The notes beneath the pieces are model-generated. The model did no database searches and was not told where the DNA came from. It worked only from the letters and a program-made list of their open reading frames with translations. From Liquorilactobacillus mali (GTDB taxonomy: Bacteria > Bacillota > Bacilli > Lactobacillales > Lactobacillaceae): a stretch of DNA of 35,238 nucleotides. The translations under genes and the position numbers were made by a program. The stretch is taken from NCBI RefSeq assembly GCF_001437155.1, contig NZ_JQAR01000024.1, forward strand, positions 1 through 35,238, in the 5' to 3' direction. Shown one piece after another: positions 1 through 9,686 of the stretch. Numbering within the stretch: position 1 is the stretch's first letter; every line of letters starts with the position of its first letter.

Positions 1-43
1 AAAAAAGTACCTCACAATCATTAGACTCTTTGTCTAACAATTA

Positions 44-110
44 TGAAGCACTTCAAAGGTTAAATTTTGACTTGGCTCTTCTACTTATTCCGGATAACCA
101 CGTTCCTTAA
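44..110 (-). repeat. Dispersed repeat copy R1 (reverse, partial)
   Basis: Read on the minus strand, this stretch carries GGAACGTGGTTATCCGG followed by AGAGCCAAGTCAAAATTTAA. It resembles the 3' half of the repeat at 9450-9610, 13366-13522 and 17126-17300. The hairpin arms have decayed and pair only in part. It lies just downstream of the adhesin gene, where it could once have been a terminator. The remaining bases 1-157 show no gene. Confidence 0.5.
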
Positions 111-157
111 ACCAGCATGGCACTCAACTCTAATAAAAAATTATTTTCATATTGGCA

Positions 158-2398
158 TCATCGCCTGCTAAAATTGACAGAATACGCTAGAACTGCAAGA
201 ATCTTAGCAACTTCATGTCCGGTTCCTGCACCGCCACCGCCAACTTTGGGAATCAGCGTATGATTGACATCAACTGCACTACTTGAAGAACTAAAAAACT
301 GATTGAGTAATGAATTATGATTCTGACTCATGTTATCCCTGAAACTGTAGTTACTTCCCTGCGTATAATAATCTTCGATTGCCGGTTTAACAAAATTTTG
401 AGATTTTGTTTTCTTTGAGACATACACCTTAATATCTTTCTGGTTTCCATTCGAATTGTTATAAATTCCATTCCAATTATTTTGCAGCTGATAACCATAT
501 TTTTGCATGGTGGAGGCCACAACATTGATTGGATAAAAGCCATCTTGTTTCGGTAATATATCAGTCTTTACAATTTTACCTGTATCCTGATTAATAAAAT
601 AAACGTAACTTACTGTTTCGTTCTCAATTTGTTGTTCTTCAATTGAACTCACTTCATCTCCATCATTTTCATCTGAGCCTTCAATATCATCCATCATTGG
701 AATTTGCGGATATACTTTTTGATCTGATTCTGAACTTGATTCCGAGCTCGATTCTGAACTTGAATCAGGATCAGGCACCGGATTAAGATTTATTTCAATT
801 GGCAATAAGTTGACCTCATAAACTGTAGTCTGTCCATCTTGATCAAATTTAATGTCATCCGTTGGTAGGGTGCTGGACTTAACAAAGTATCACTGATTTT
901 CAATTAATGCTATATCATCTGTTAATTTATAGCTTGAAGTTGTCCCAAACTTACCACTAAGTTGTTTTTCAAGAATCACATTACCAGTCGAATTATCAAT
1001 AAACCGTATTATAATCTGCTCATTTTTGGGCACATACTTAATAACGTAGTCTGTATCGCTGCTGTTCTGACTTATATTGTCAGTCTCTGGAATCGTTGCC
1101 TGATCCGCAGTATATCCCTTAATTTCTGGTGAAACAACTTCGCTAAAAGTGGTTCCATTCTCTGGTGTCCATGTGCTCGTTGTTTCACCTGTCACTTCAT
1201 CTTTTATAACTTCATTAGTAAATACCAATTTTTGAATGCTATCGGCTGCTGCTTTTTCTCCATCCTCATACTCATAACTGATCTTTTGCTGCACAGTTTT
1301 CTCTGCATTCGTCTTAGTTGTTTTGTGTTTCAAATACACCGAAAAGGTCTGATCTTTTGTATCATCAACATCAAAACGAGAGGAACTTGTCAAATCTGTC
1401 TTAGTAGTATCAACTTCATATCCTTCATTCTTATAATCCTCTATCTTTGCATCGGGATATTCGATTATTGAATTAGAATTTCCGCTAATACTACTTGAAT
1501 CTAGTGTTTTACCTGTATTTTCATCAATATAATTGATTGTCGCATTTTGTGAAGCCACATACTTCATATAATCAAATCTAAATGTTTGTTCAGCTGAAAA
1601 TGCGCCCGTTGATGCAGCAATTGAGAATGAATACTGTGGATTTTGGGAATTTATCTTGCTAGCTAAGCTCTCACTGAAAGTTGTGTTGTCTAGCACAACG
1701 CTGAGTATTTTGGTTGCTGCATCGTACTTTATATCCAGATCGTGCAGTTGACCGTTCTCAAAACTTGAGCCCATTTCTTGCACAGATTGCTGATCAATTG
1801 TTCCTCTTCCAGTTGAATCCGTTGATACAAACGCTCCATATGGTGTTGACAATCCTTCATCTGAATCACCATCTACCCCACCATAATTCGCATACGTGTC
1901 AAGTTTCCAACCAAATACGCTTGGAACACCATATATTCCAACATTTCCTCCATAAATATTATTACTGCTACTATATTGGCTCCTATCGCCTTGGTAAAAG
2001 GCAAAGCCAATGCCATCAGCGACCTTGTTCGTTGCTGTACTCTTTCCTACATTGATTGCACCTTTTATTTCAAAAGAGTTGTTTAAATTAATTAATCCCT
2101 TGAAAGAGATATTGCCTGCTTGGCTTGTAGTTGTAGTAAAAATCTGGATACCAGTCGAACTATCATAATTATTAACCGCATTCCCATTTTGTGTGAAGTA
2201 ATTCAGAAAATCATCTTTTGAAATCGTCGTATACGCATCAGTACTAGATTGATCCGCTGCCGAATTTGTTTCCTCTGTACTTATTTCAGGAGTAGCTGCA
2301 TGAATATTAGAAGTAATAGGAACAGAAATTAGAGCCCCTGTAACTAAACTCGTGAAAACCAAAGTATTTTTCTTCCTTATTCTAGCTTTTTTCCTCAT
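158..2398 (-). pseudogene. L-type lectin / MucBP surface adhesin, interrupted by an in-frame TGA
   Basis: The frame runs over 746 codons from ATG 2398 (GGGGGGA ribosome site) to the stop at 158, with a single TGA at 892-890 (codon 503). The next codons read YFVKSSTLPTDD in the same frame with no other lesion, so a one-base change (for example GGA to TGA) explains it. Domains: a basic signal peptide (about 1-35, ending SNIHA-A), an L-type lectin-like beta sandwich (about 55-280, with DGIGFAFYQGD), then MucBP/Mub-like units (ATINYIDENTG, a B2-like unit with SYEYEDGEKA, IIIRFIDNSTG). After the stop come an SSSES-rich linker and another MucBP-like stretch. The C-terminus (LIPKVGGGG, short hydrophobic run, SRR) looks like a weak sorting signal. 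The family binds mucin or glycans at the cell surface. Without readthrough the product would be about 502 residues and secreted but unanchored. An assembly error is possible. Confidence 0.8.
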
Positions 2399-2432
2399 GC
2401 ATTTTCCCCCCACTCCAGTAGTAGCAGTTTTC

Positions 2433-3830
2433 TTAATTTGTTTTACTTGATCGATACTTCCGTTGCTTTATTTCCACTATTTTCTCACCCAATTCAGCCC
2501 AATCAAGTGGCGTTGGCGGCTTTAGCCAAATAACTTGGTTGAGCAGATGATACTCAATATACTGATCACTTAGATATAAATCCGTTTCACTCGTCAATAC
2601 ATTTGAGACACTCACATTAATATTCACATAGCTCTTAAAAAGACTTAGAATATAGGAATTAACATATGGTCCACCCGAAAAATCTATACACAGTGATACT
2701 TGATCCCTTTTTGAAAAGGGAATTTTAGAGATAAGCATTGAAGTTATTATGTTAAAGTATGCCCTTTTTTTGTCGGGAAGTACCCAGTGCTGAGCTATTT
2801 CATCGACTACTCTTCTTACTTTGTTATCTAAAAAGGGATAAACATCTGCAAAGTACTGAATGTTTAAACTAAATTGATCCGTCTGGATAAAACAAATCTT
2901 ATCCAAAATCACTTGTGAACTGATCTCATTGCAAAGCTTTGCTACCTCATCTTGATAACTGTCATTCTTGCTAATTAAATCCTTTATATCATCTAAAAAG
3001 ACTAGTGTGATTTTTTTGAAATTTTCGCGTTCTTCCTTCTTGAACGAATTCACCGTTAATTCCTCAACGTTAAATATTCCCGTATAATAATAAAATTGTA
3101 TAACGAATAATGATTCCCTCAACAATTTTTTCCTTGATATTGGTAAGAAACTTAATAATGAAGGTTCAGCCAATTCATTAGCAATAACCAAACTGCTATC
3201 TGAAATAAACTTCTTGTTCCATACTCTCTTCTCTATAATCCAAAGCATTAATTCCGCCTTAAACTTTTGTATATTTGAAATAGTTTGCAAAGCATTAAAA
3301 TTTCTCATACTTAATCGTTCGATTTTCTGGGGAAAAGCACCAAAAAAAACAAAAGAATTATAAATAAAATACCGCAAGCTAGCTTCTTCATCTGCATAAC
3401 GAGTGAGCGAAAATTCCTTATACAATTTATCATACTTATTTTTTTGTTGATAAAAAAACGTTTTTGGCCACGAATACTTTATCTCTATCTTTTGAAAGCT
3501 CGGAAAATCTCCCCCACTAAGAATCTCTACCATTAGAATTCGAATTGGTGATAATTCAAAATAATACTTTTTTGTCATACTCAATGTATGACGCGAAAAG
3601 TTCTTGGCAGGAATAACTGTGTGCGTATTAATAACCATACCCGGATACTCCGTCAACAGCTTAATATCATAATTTAGGCTCTCCAATAGATTAGTAATTT
3701 TGTAACGAGACATATTCATGCTATCTTGCAAACTTCCAAGTTCAATTTCACTGTTGGGATTATCCAAAATAGCTGTAAATAGATTAATTTTGTCACGTTC
3801 AAAATCATTCAAGATATTCAAAAATTCCAT
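2433..3830 (-). CDS. Mga-like virulence/surface-protein transcriptional regulator
   Basis: A 465-residue protein resembling the Mga/AtxA family of PRD-containing regulators. The N-terminus starts MEFLNILNDFERDKINLF and is followed by a helix-turn-helix region near residues 30-60 (LGSLQDSMNMSRYKITNLLESL). The middle is helical and PRD-like; the C-terminus is EIIB-like (SKRDQVSLCIDFSGGPYVNSYI). I chose ATG 3830, not the upstream TTG at 3866, because AAAGG lies about 10 bases before it. It stands 34 bases upstream of the adhesin gene on the same strand, so the two probably share a transcript and the regulator probably controls the adhesin. Mga-family members often sit next to surface proteins and sense sugar-PTS state; whether the PRD histidines are present here I could not settle. 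Confidence 0.75.
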   Translation of the reverse strand: MEFLNILNDFERDKINLFTAILDNPNSEIELGSLQDSMNMSRYKITNLLESLNYDIKLLTEYPGMVINTHTVIPAKNFSRHTLSMTKKYYFELSPIRILMVEILSGGDFPSFQKIEIKYSWPKTFFYQQKNKYDKLYKEFSLTRYADEEASLRYFIYNSFVFFGAFPQKIERLSMRNFNALQTISNIQKFKAELMLWIIEKRVWNKKFISDSSLVIANELAEPSLLSFLPISRKKLLRESLFVIQFYYYTGIFNVEELTVNSFKKEERENFKKITLVFLDDIKDLISKNDSYQDEVAKLCNEISSQVILDKICFIQTDQFSLNIQYFADVYPFLDNKVRRVVDEIAQHWVLPDKKRAYFNIITSMLISKIPFSKRDQVSLCIDFSGGPYVNSYILSLFKSYVNINVSVSNVLTSETDLYLSDQYIEYHLLNQVIWLKPPTPLDWAELGEKIVEIKQRKYRSSKTN

Positions 3831-3881
3831 AATTTGTACACCTTTACTCAAAAAACTAACATTCAATTTTCGTTTTTCTCA

Positions 3882-3890
3882 ATTATATCA
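3882..3890 (-). promoter_or_regulatory. Extended -10 promoter of the regulator-adhesin unit
   Basis: On the minus strand TGATATAAT gives a perfect TATAAT at 3887-3882 with the extended TGn motif. No good -35 box is seen at the proper distance. Transcription would start near 3875, leaving a leader of about 45 bases before ATG 3830. The divergent gap to the arginine promoter (3891-4119) is very AT-rich and shows no gene. Confidence 0.5.
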
Positions 3891-4119
3891 AATTGGTTTC
3901 AAAAGTTATACAAAATTGTTAAAACAATTCTTATTTATCTCGAACATGCAGTAATTATATCGCTCCAAAAGTTTATTCTGGTTTCTTTTTTTTCTTTTTT
4001 TCAAACAATTAAAAACATTCATTACATGTCCGTTGTTAAAAGCTTTATGCACTTTTTTGCTAATAAAAAAATATTTATTCATTATATTAAGAAATAATTG
4101 GTTTTTTATTAAAAAACTA

Positions 4120-4148
4120 TTGAAATGCAAAATAAAATGAGCTATAGT
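4120..4148 (+). promoter_or_regulatory. Promoter of the argCJBDF operon
   Basis: TTGAAA (4120-4125) and TATAGT (4143-4148) are separated by exactly 17 bases, so this is a good sigma-A promoter. Transcription should start near 4155, about 50 bases before argC. The ARG box at 4162-4177 lies just downstream of that start. Confidence 0.7.
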
Positions 4149-4161
4149 TATCATCATCAAA

Positions 4162-4177
4162 ATGAATTGTTATTCAT
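4162..4177. promoter_or_regulatory. ARG box (ArgR operator)
   Basis: ATGAATTGTTATTCAT is a perfect palindrome with 6-base arms around TGTT. It matches the classical ArgR half-sites TGAAT / ATTCA. It lies just after the predicted transcription start of the arginine operon, where bound ArgR would block transcription. A second half-site-like TTTATTCAT occurs near 4074-4082 and could be an upstream auxiliary site. Confidence 0.75.
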
Positions 4178-4205
4178 AAAAAATGAATTAAAAGGGAGTG
4201 ATTTC

Positions 4206-5237
4206 ATGCACGTCGCAATTTTAGGGGCAACCGGATATAGTGGCAATGTTCTCTATAATTTATTGTCACAGCATCCTAATGTTGAAACAATAAATCTATA
4301 TGGTCATGAAGGGGGCAAGAGCTCTCGCTTCCTCGATGATGAAGTTCCAGCTTTTTTTTCAGCTCATATAGCCATCTTGCCGTTCAACCCTAAAGAAATC
4401 ATGGCAAATAATGATTTGCTTTTCTGTGCGACCCCTGCTGGAATTACTAAAGACTTGATGGAACCCTTTATATTAGCGGGTTTCCCAGTAATTGACTTAT
4501 CAGGTGACTTTCGTTTAACAGACCCCGCCACCTATGAGAAGTGGTACCACAAAGAAGCCGCATCTGTGAACTTATTAGAAAAAGCTGCTTATGGTTTAGC
4601 CGAGTTTCCAGAAGAGAAAGCCAGCAAGTATATTGCCAATCCTGGATGTTATGCAACTGCTACGTTGCTTGGGTTAGCACCCCTAGTCATTAAACATATG
4701 ATTCAAAAAGATTCGATTATAGTTGATGCAAAATCAGGTGTTTCGGGTTCGGGGAGAAAGTTAAGCTCAAGTAGCCAATACAATTTTATAAATGAAAATG
4801 TATGGCTATACAAAATGAATAAACACCAGCATATTCCAGAAATTATGCAAAAGTTAAATGAATGGGATTCTCATATTCCAGCTATTCAATTTTCAACAAC
4901 TCTGATTCCTGTGACTCGTGGAATCATGGCAACAATCTATCTTAAACCACTTGAAAAATATACTAATGAACAGTTATTAGAATGTTTTCACCAATTTTAT
5001 GATAATGCACCTTTTGTTCGTTTCAGAGAAAATGATCTGCCAACTATTAAAGAGGTCACCGGCTCTAACTTCTGTGATATTGGAATCAACTACAATCCAA
5101 TCACCAATACGATTACCATTGTTTCTGTAATCGATAATTTGATGAAGGGAGCTGCAGGACAAGCTATCCAAAACTTCAATACCCTTTGTAACTTAGAACC
5201 CACTAGTGGTCTACCATTATTACCAGTTTTTCCTTAG
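4206..5237 (+). CDS. argC: N-acetyl-gamma-glutamyl-phosphate reductase
   Basis: ArgC reduces N-acetylglutamyl phosphate to the semialdehyde with NADPH, the third step of ornithine synthesis. The 343-residue protein opens with the Rossmann motif GATGYSG (residues 7-13), and the catalytic cysteine is Cys148 in NPGCYAT. The start is ATG 4206, preceded by AAAGGGAGTG; a longer reading from 4125 has no ribosome site and would include the promoter -10 box and operator. It is the first gene of argCJBDF, 27 bases before argJ. Length and motifs are normal for the family. Confidence 0.95.
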   Translation: MHVAILGATGYSGNVLYNLLSQHPNVETINLYGHEGGKSSRFLDDEVPAFFSAHIAILPFNPKEIMANNDLLFCATPAGITKDLMEPFILAGFPVIDLSGDFRLTDPATYEKWYHKEAASVNLLEKAAYGLAEFPEEKASKYIANPGCYATATLLGLAPLVIKHMIQKDSIIVDAKSGVSGSGRKLSSSSQYNFINENVWLYKMNKHQHIPEIMQKLNEWDSHIPAIQFSTTLIPVTRGIMATIYLKPLEKYTNEQLLECFHQFYDNAPFVRFRENDLPTIKEVTGSNFCDIGINYNPITNTITIVSVIDNLMKGAAGQAIQNFNTLCNLEPTSGLPLLPVFP

Positions 5238-5264
5238 CACATAAATCTAAAGGGAGTATCAAAA

Positions 5265-6467
5265 ATGACAAATACTAATAATTTTATTGAAACAGATTTT
5301 GCATGGCCAAAGGGGTTCTATAGTGATGCAAAGCATATAGGTCTCAAACATGAGAAATTAGATTTTGGCTGGTTATATTCCAAAACACCTGCTACTGCAG
5401 CTGGAGTCTACACAACTAACAAATTTTGCGCAGCTCCAACAGCCAAAACAAAGGAAATCGTCAGTCAAAGCCATAAGCTTCAAGCAATTATTGCTAATAG
5501 TGCTATTGCGAATTCTTGTACAGGTCTTCAAGGAGAGAAAGATGTCCTCACAGAACAGAGATTAGTTGCTGAAAAATTAAATATTGAGCCCCAACTTGTA
5601 GGTGTTGCTTCAACTGGACTAATAGGGACATGTTTACCAATGAAAAAGATTAAAAAGGGCATTGCTGGACTATCGTTAACTTCCAGTACTGACCTTACAA
5701 AAGCAATTTTGACAACCGATACAAAACAAAAAATTATTAGCATTTCTTTTAAAATACAAGGAATTACTTGTAAAATGTCTGGCTTTGCTAAAGGTTCTGG
5801 GATGATTCACCCCAAAATGGCAACAATGCTTGCCTTTATCACGACAGATGTTGCAGTAAATGATGATACTTTGCAGTCATTGCTTAACGAATTAACTGAT
5901 GTTACCTTCAATCAAATTACAGTTGATGGTGATACTTCAACAAATGATATGGTCCTTACATTAGCCAATGGAATGGCGGATAATGAGACACTAACTAAGG
6001 AAAGTCCAGATTATCAGACATTCAAAGAAGCACTCCACTTTGTTTTACAGAAATTAGCGCAAAAGATCGCTGCTGATGGTGAAGGAGCAACCAAATTAGT
6101 TGAAGCAAATGTTTTGGAAGCACAAAGCAAAATGGATGCACAAGCAATTTCTAAAGCAATTGTTGGTTCAAACCTTGTTAAAGCAGCACTTTTTGGAGCA
6201 GATCCTAATTGGGGAAGAATTATCAGTACCATTGGAGCAACTCCAGCAACATACAATCCCGAGACAATCGATATTAAAATCAATGACTTCTTAGTCGTTA
6301 AGCGAAGTCTAGCCGTCGATTTCAATAAAGAAGAAGTCAGCGATAGCCTCAAACAAGATGTGATCACTTTAACTGTTGACTTACATGATGGTCAATACGA
6401 TGGGCAAGCATGGGGCTGTGACTTAACTTACGAATATGTAAAAATCAATGCAACATACAGTAGCTGA
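5265..6467 (+). CDS. argJ: Ornithine acetyltransferase / N-acetylglutamate synthase
   Basis: ArgJ moves the acetyl group from N-acetylornithine to glutamate, closing the cyclic acetyl pathway; bifunctional members also make N-acetylglutamate from acetyl-CoA. The 400-residue precursor cleaves itself, and the site KMATML is present: the new N-terminal nucleophile would be Thr187. ANSAIANSCTG (residues 77-87) is the family's ANSGNANACTG-like motif. The ribosome site is AAAGGGAGTATC. No argA or argE lies in the operon, which fits a recycling pathway. Whether this enzyme is mono- or bifunctional cannot be read from the sequence. Confidence 0.95.
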   Translation: MTNTNNFIETDFAWPKGFYSDAKHIGLKHEKLDFGWLYSKTPATAAGVYTTNKFCAAPTAKTKEIVSQSHKLQAIIANSAIANSCTGLQGEKDVLTEQRLVAEKLNIEPQLVGVASTGLIGTCLPMKKIKKGIAGLSLTSSTDLTKAILTTDTKQKIISISFKIQGITCKMSGFAKGSGMIHPKMATMLAFITTDVAVNDDTLQSLLNELTDVTFNQITVDGDTSTNDMVLTLANGMADNETLTKESPDYQTFKEALHFVLQKLAQKIAADGEGATKLVEANVLEAQSKMDAQAISKAIVGSNLVKAALFGADPNWGRIISTIGATPATYNPETIDIKINDFLVVKRSLAVDFNKEEVSDSLKQDVITLTVDLHDGQYDGQAWGCDLTYEYVKINATYSS

Positions 6468-6490
6468 TCATTAGGAAAGGAGGTTTCAAG

Positions 6491-7255
6491 ATGGAGAACT
6501 TAATTGTAATTAAAATTGGTGGAAATTCAATTGAAACATTGACCCCAAGTTTTTTCTCACAAATTCGTCAATGGATGCTGGTAAAAAAACGTATTTTAAT
6601 AATTCACGGCGGCGGCAGCAAAATTTCAGAATTATCTGACACGCTTAAGATTCCTGTTAAAAAGGTTGACGGTATGCGAGTCACAGATACAGCAACACTT
6701 GAATTGACACGAATGGTATTACTAGGTCAAACACAGCCACAATTATTAATGAAATTAACGAAAGCCGAAATTCCTGCAATCGGTTTGAACGCAGCAGATG
6801 AATCCATCTTGAATGGATCCTTTCTTAACAAAAAAAAATACGGCTTAGTTGGTAAAATCGATAGAGTTGATGACACATTACTCGGTGAGATTTTGGACAA
6901 GCACATCGCAGTTTTGGCCCCAATGGTTTTAACAGATGAGCAACAATGGCTGAACGTCAATGCAGATACTGCAGCTTCAAAGATAGCGGGTCTTCTAAAA
7001 GCAGAGAAACTGTATCTGATGACAGATGTTCCTGGAGTTCTCCATGAGGGAGAAATCGTCCGAAGTCTCTCACCTAGCACTGCGGCAAAGTTACAAGAAC
7101 AAAAAATTATAACCATGGGAATGCAGCCAAAGATAAAAGCAGCTTTTAGTGCATTAAGTCTTGGTGTCCCAAGTGTTCAGATTACTAACCAACTTACTAC
7201 TTTAGGAACGACTATTATTCAGGAAGGAGCTAATGAAAATGCAATCTATTTTTAA
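6491..7255 (+). CDS. argB: N-acetylglutamate kinase
   Basis: ArgB phosphorylates N-acetylglutamate, the second step of the pathway. The 254-residue amino-acid-kinase fold shows KIGGNS (residues 8-13), the glycine loop HGGGSK (39-44) and a C-terminal TDVPGV nucleotide-site stretch. It is of the short type. Arginine-inhibited hexameric enzymes usually carry an extra N-terminal helix, which is absent here, so weak feedback inhibition is possible but not shown. A very strong AAAGGAGG ribosome site precedes it. Its last 23 bases overlap argD, suggesting translational coupling. Confidence 0.94.
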   Translation: MENLIVIKIGGNSIETLTPSFFSQIRQWMLVKKRILIIHGGGSKISELSDTLKIPVKKVDGMRVTDTATLELTRMVLLGQTQPQLLMKLTKAEIPAIGLNAADESILNGSFLNKKKYGLVGKIDRVDDTLLGEILDKHIAVLAPMVLTDEQQWLNVNADTAASKIAGLLKAEKLYLMTDVPGVLHEGEIVRSLSPSTAAKLQEQKIITMGMQPKIKAAFSALSLGVPSVQITNQLTTLGTTIIQEGANENAIYF

Positions 7256-8390
7256 AACATACAACAGATTTCCATTTGAAATAGTTAAAGGTGAAGGCGT
7301 CACTTTATTTGACGAAACGGGGAAAAAATATCTAGATTTAACCAGTGGAATTGGGGTTTGCAACTTGGGATACAGTTCGAAAAAAGTCAAGGATGCAGTG
7401 AGTGCACAATTAGACAAAATCTGGCACACTTCAAACCTCTACGAAAGTCAGTTGCAAGAAAACGTCGCGGAATTGCTAATTAAAGGTACCGATAAAAAAG
7501 TATATTTCTGTAATTCCGGAACAGAAGCTAATGAGGCAGCATTGAAATTAGCTCGTAAAGCAACCGGGAAAAGTAAAATGATGGCTTTTGACCACTCCTT
7601 CCATGGTAGAAGTTATGGCTCGCTTTCACTAACTGGCAACGATAAAATAAAAGAAGGATTTGGCCCATTCTTATCTGATATTGAATTTGAAACATACAAT
7701 GATTTTGATTCGATCGAAAAAATCGATAATTCATTTGCTGCTGTTATCTTGGAAGTAATTCAGGGAGAAGGCGGCATCGTAGTTGGAGATTATGACTGGC
7801 TGCAAGCTGTCGCAGCCAAATGCAAAGAAACTAATGTATTGCTAATTATTGATGAGGTTCAAACAGGGATGGGAAGAACCGGTAAACTCTTTGCCTATGA
7901 AAACTATGACTTAGATCCCGACATTATAACTGTTGCAAAAGGCCTTGCAAATGGTATTCCAGTCGGTGCAATGATTGGGAAAGCCGAGTTAGCAGATTCT
8001 TTCGGTCCTGGATCTCATGGTTCAACTTTTGGCGGCAATCCACTTGCAATGAGTGCTGCAAGTGCTGTATTAGAAACACTAGATGATACCTTTTTAGACG
8101 ATGTCCAACAAAAAGCTAGTTTTCTCTGGTACTTCCTTGAAAAAGAAATTTCTTCATTAGAAGGTGTTGACTCAATTTCTGGCAAGGGTTTAATGATTGG
8201 TATCCATATTAACTCTTCTATTCCTGTTAATCAGGTAATCACTGAATTACACAAAGTTGGTGTGCTAACTCTTTCATCTAGAGGTAACACTCTTCGTCTT
8301 CTTCCACCGTTGACAATTATGAGTTCTGAATTATTGGAAGGTGTCAAAAAAATAAAAGAAGTCCTACAAAATGTGACCGTGAGCTTATAG
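7233..8390 (+). CDS. argD: Acetylornithine aminotransferase
   Basis: A PLP-dependent class III aminotransferase that converts N-acetylglutamate semialdehyde to N-acetylornithine with glutamate as amino donor. The 385-residue protein has NSGTEANE (residues 94-101) for the cofactor phosphate, IDEVQTG (206-212) with the pyridine-binding Asp, and the Schiff-base Lys236 in VAKGLANG. Two in-frame ATGs (7233 and 7239) share the AGGAG site inside the end of argB; spacing does not decide between them. It is the fourth gene of the operon, 10 bases before argF. Confidence 0.94.
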   Translation: MKMQSIFKTYNRFPFEIVKGEGVTLFDETGKKYLDLTSGIGVCNLGYSSKKVKDAVSAQLDKIWHTSNLYESQLQENVAELLIKGTDKKVYFCNSGTEANEAALKLARKATGKSKMMAFDHSFHGRSYGSLSLTGNDKIKEGFGPFLSDIEFETYNDFDSIEKIDNSFAAVILEVIQGEGGIVVGDYDWLQAVAAKCKETNVLLIIDEVQTGMGRTGKLFAYENYDLDPDIITVAKGLANGIPVGAMIGKAELADSFGPGSHGSTFGGNPLAMSAASAVLETLDDTFLDDVQQKASFLWYFLEKEISSLEGVDSISGKGLMIGIHINSSIPVNQVITELHKVGVLTLSSRGNTLRLLPPLTIMSSELLEGVKKIKEVLQNVTVSL

Positions 8391-8400
8391 GAGGTGCAAT

Positions 8401-9420
8401 ATGAATCACTTTTTTGGTAAATCTTTCCTCAAAGAAAACGATTTTTCTGCTAAGGAACTTAATTTCTTAATTGATTTTGCAATTCACTTAAAAGAATTAA
8501 AGAAGCAAAATATTTCCCATCAGTACCTCGCTGGAAAAAATATTGCACTTTTGTTTGAAAAAGCATCTACGAGAACTCGTTCAGCATTCACTGTTGCTGC
8601 AACAGATTTAGGTGCGCATCCTGAATTCTTGGGTAAAAACGACATTCAGTTTGGAAATAAAGAATCCGTTGCGGACACTGCGATCGTACTTGGCAGTATG
8701 TTCGATGGAATTGAATTTCGTGGCTTTTCACAGGAAACTGCAACAGAATTGGCAGCAAAGAGTGGCGTTCCGGTCTGGAATGGCTTGACGGATGATTGGC
8801 ATCCAACACAAATGATAGCCGATTTCATGACGCTCAAGGAACATTTTGGTAAGCTTAAAGGGCTGACACTTACTTATGTAGGAGATGGGCGTAACAATAT
8901 GGCCAATAGTCTCTTGATGACGGGTGCAATCCTTGGCGTGAATATTCACATTGGCTCACCTGTATCTCTTCAACCTTCAAAAGAGGTTCAAAATCTAGCA
9001 TTTGAAGAAGCAAAAAAAAGCGGTGCAGAACTGCTGATAACTGATGATGTTCAAAAAGCAGCAGCGAATGCCGATGCTCTTTATACGGATGTTTGGGTAT
9101 CGATGGGCGAAGATGTCGACTACGGTGAAAGAATTAAACTGCTTCTTCCCTATCAGATAAATGGTGAATTGGTAGAAAAGACTGGTAAAGAGGATACAAT
9201 CATCCTGCATTGCTTGCCTGCATTTCACGATAAGAAGACGACTATTGGAAAAAAGTTAGCGGACCAATACAATTTGGAGTCGCTTGAGATCACAGATGAG
9301 GTCTTCAAGAGCAGTAATTCGGTTGTATTCCAAGAAGCAGCTAACCGTATGCATGCAATCAAATCAATTATGGCTGCAACATTAGGACATCCGTTCATTC
9401 CTGAAGAATGCTTTGAATAA
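8401..9420 (+). CDS. argF: Ornithine carbamoyltransferase (anabolic)
   Basis: Joins carbamoyl phosphate and ornithine to give citrulline. The 339-residue protein has the carbamoyl-phosphate motif STRTR (residues 56-60), HPTQ (134-137), an SMG loop (234-236) and HCLP (270-273) with the catalytic Cys. The ribosome site is AGGAGGTGCAAT. Its place at the end of argCJBD points to the biosynthetic enzyme and not the arginine-deiminase arcB, although the proteins are hard to tell apart by sequence alone. The operon ends in the strong hairpin at 9574-9608. Confidence 0.93.
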   Translation: MNHFFGKSFLKENDFSAKELNFLIDFAIHLKELKKQNISHQYLAGKNIALLFEKASTRTRSAFTVAATDLGAHPEFLGKNDIQFGNKESVADTAIVLGSMFDGIEFRGFSQETATELAAKSGVPVWNGLTDDWHPTQMIADFMTLKEHFGKLKGLTLTYVGDGRNNMANSLLMTGAILGVNIHIGSPVSLQPSKEVQNLAFEEAKKSGAELLITDDVQKAAANADALYTDVWVSMGEDVDYGERIKLLLPYQINGELVEKTGKEDTIILHCLPAFHDKKTTIGKKLADQYNLESLEITDEVFKSSNSVVFQEAANRMHAIKSIMAATLGHPFIPEECFE

Positions 9421-9449
9421 AGTTATTATTAGACGTATCTGTATAATTC

Positions 9450-9610
9450 AGCAGGTAAACCAGTAAAATTTAAGTATAAATACAAAATTACGGGCATAGA
9501 AAATACTATGTGAGTAATGCAAGATTAGGCGAAAAATTTTAGCTCATGGAACACGTTTACCCAGAATTAATAGAAGGAGCTAGGTCAAAATTTATGACCT
9601 AGCTCCTTTG
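9450..9610 (+). repeat. Dispersed repeat copy R2
   Basis: Full-length-looking copy. It holds GTAAAATTT near 9462, GAGTAATGCAAGATTAGGCG near 9512, ATGGAACACGTTTACCCAGA near 9546, and the terminal hairpin GGAGCTAGGTCA / TGACCTAGCTCC. The same blocks occur in the same order at 13366-13522 and 17126-17300. It fills the gap between argF and the convergent oxidoreductase gene; nothing else is seen between 9421 and 9686. Confidence 0.7.
9574..9608. terminator. Terminator hairpin between argF and the FAD oxidoreductase
   Basis: A perfect 14-base inverted repeat (9574-9587 with 9595-9608) around a 7-base loop. It is the 3' end of repeat R2. The genes on both sides converge on it, so it may end both transcripts, though the T-tracts are short. 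Confidence 0.65.
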
Positions 9611-9686
9611 CTAATTATTATATAAATACCAGAAAAACTACATTTTATACATACAGTTTTCTATTAATCACAACAACGACCACTTT

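Noticed and set aside
158-805. Separate 215-residue protein starting at TTG 805
   Set aside because: It is the in-frame continuation of the adhesin after the TGA; it has no ribosome site or signal peptide of its own.
3906-4160. Open frame of 84 residues opposite the arginine promoter
   Set aside because: AT-rich composition, no ribosome site, and it covers the argC promoter and ARG box; a chance frame.
8401-9420. Catabolic ornithine carbamoyltransferase (arcB)
   Set aside because: No arcA, arcC or arcD is near, and the gene is the last member of argCJBDF under an ARG box.
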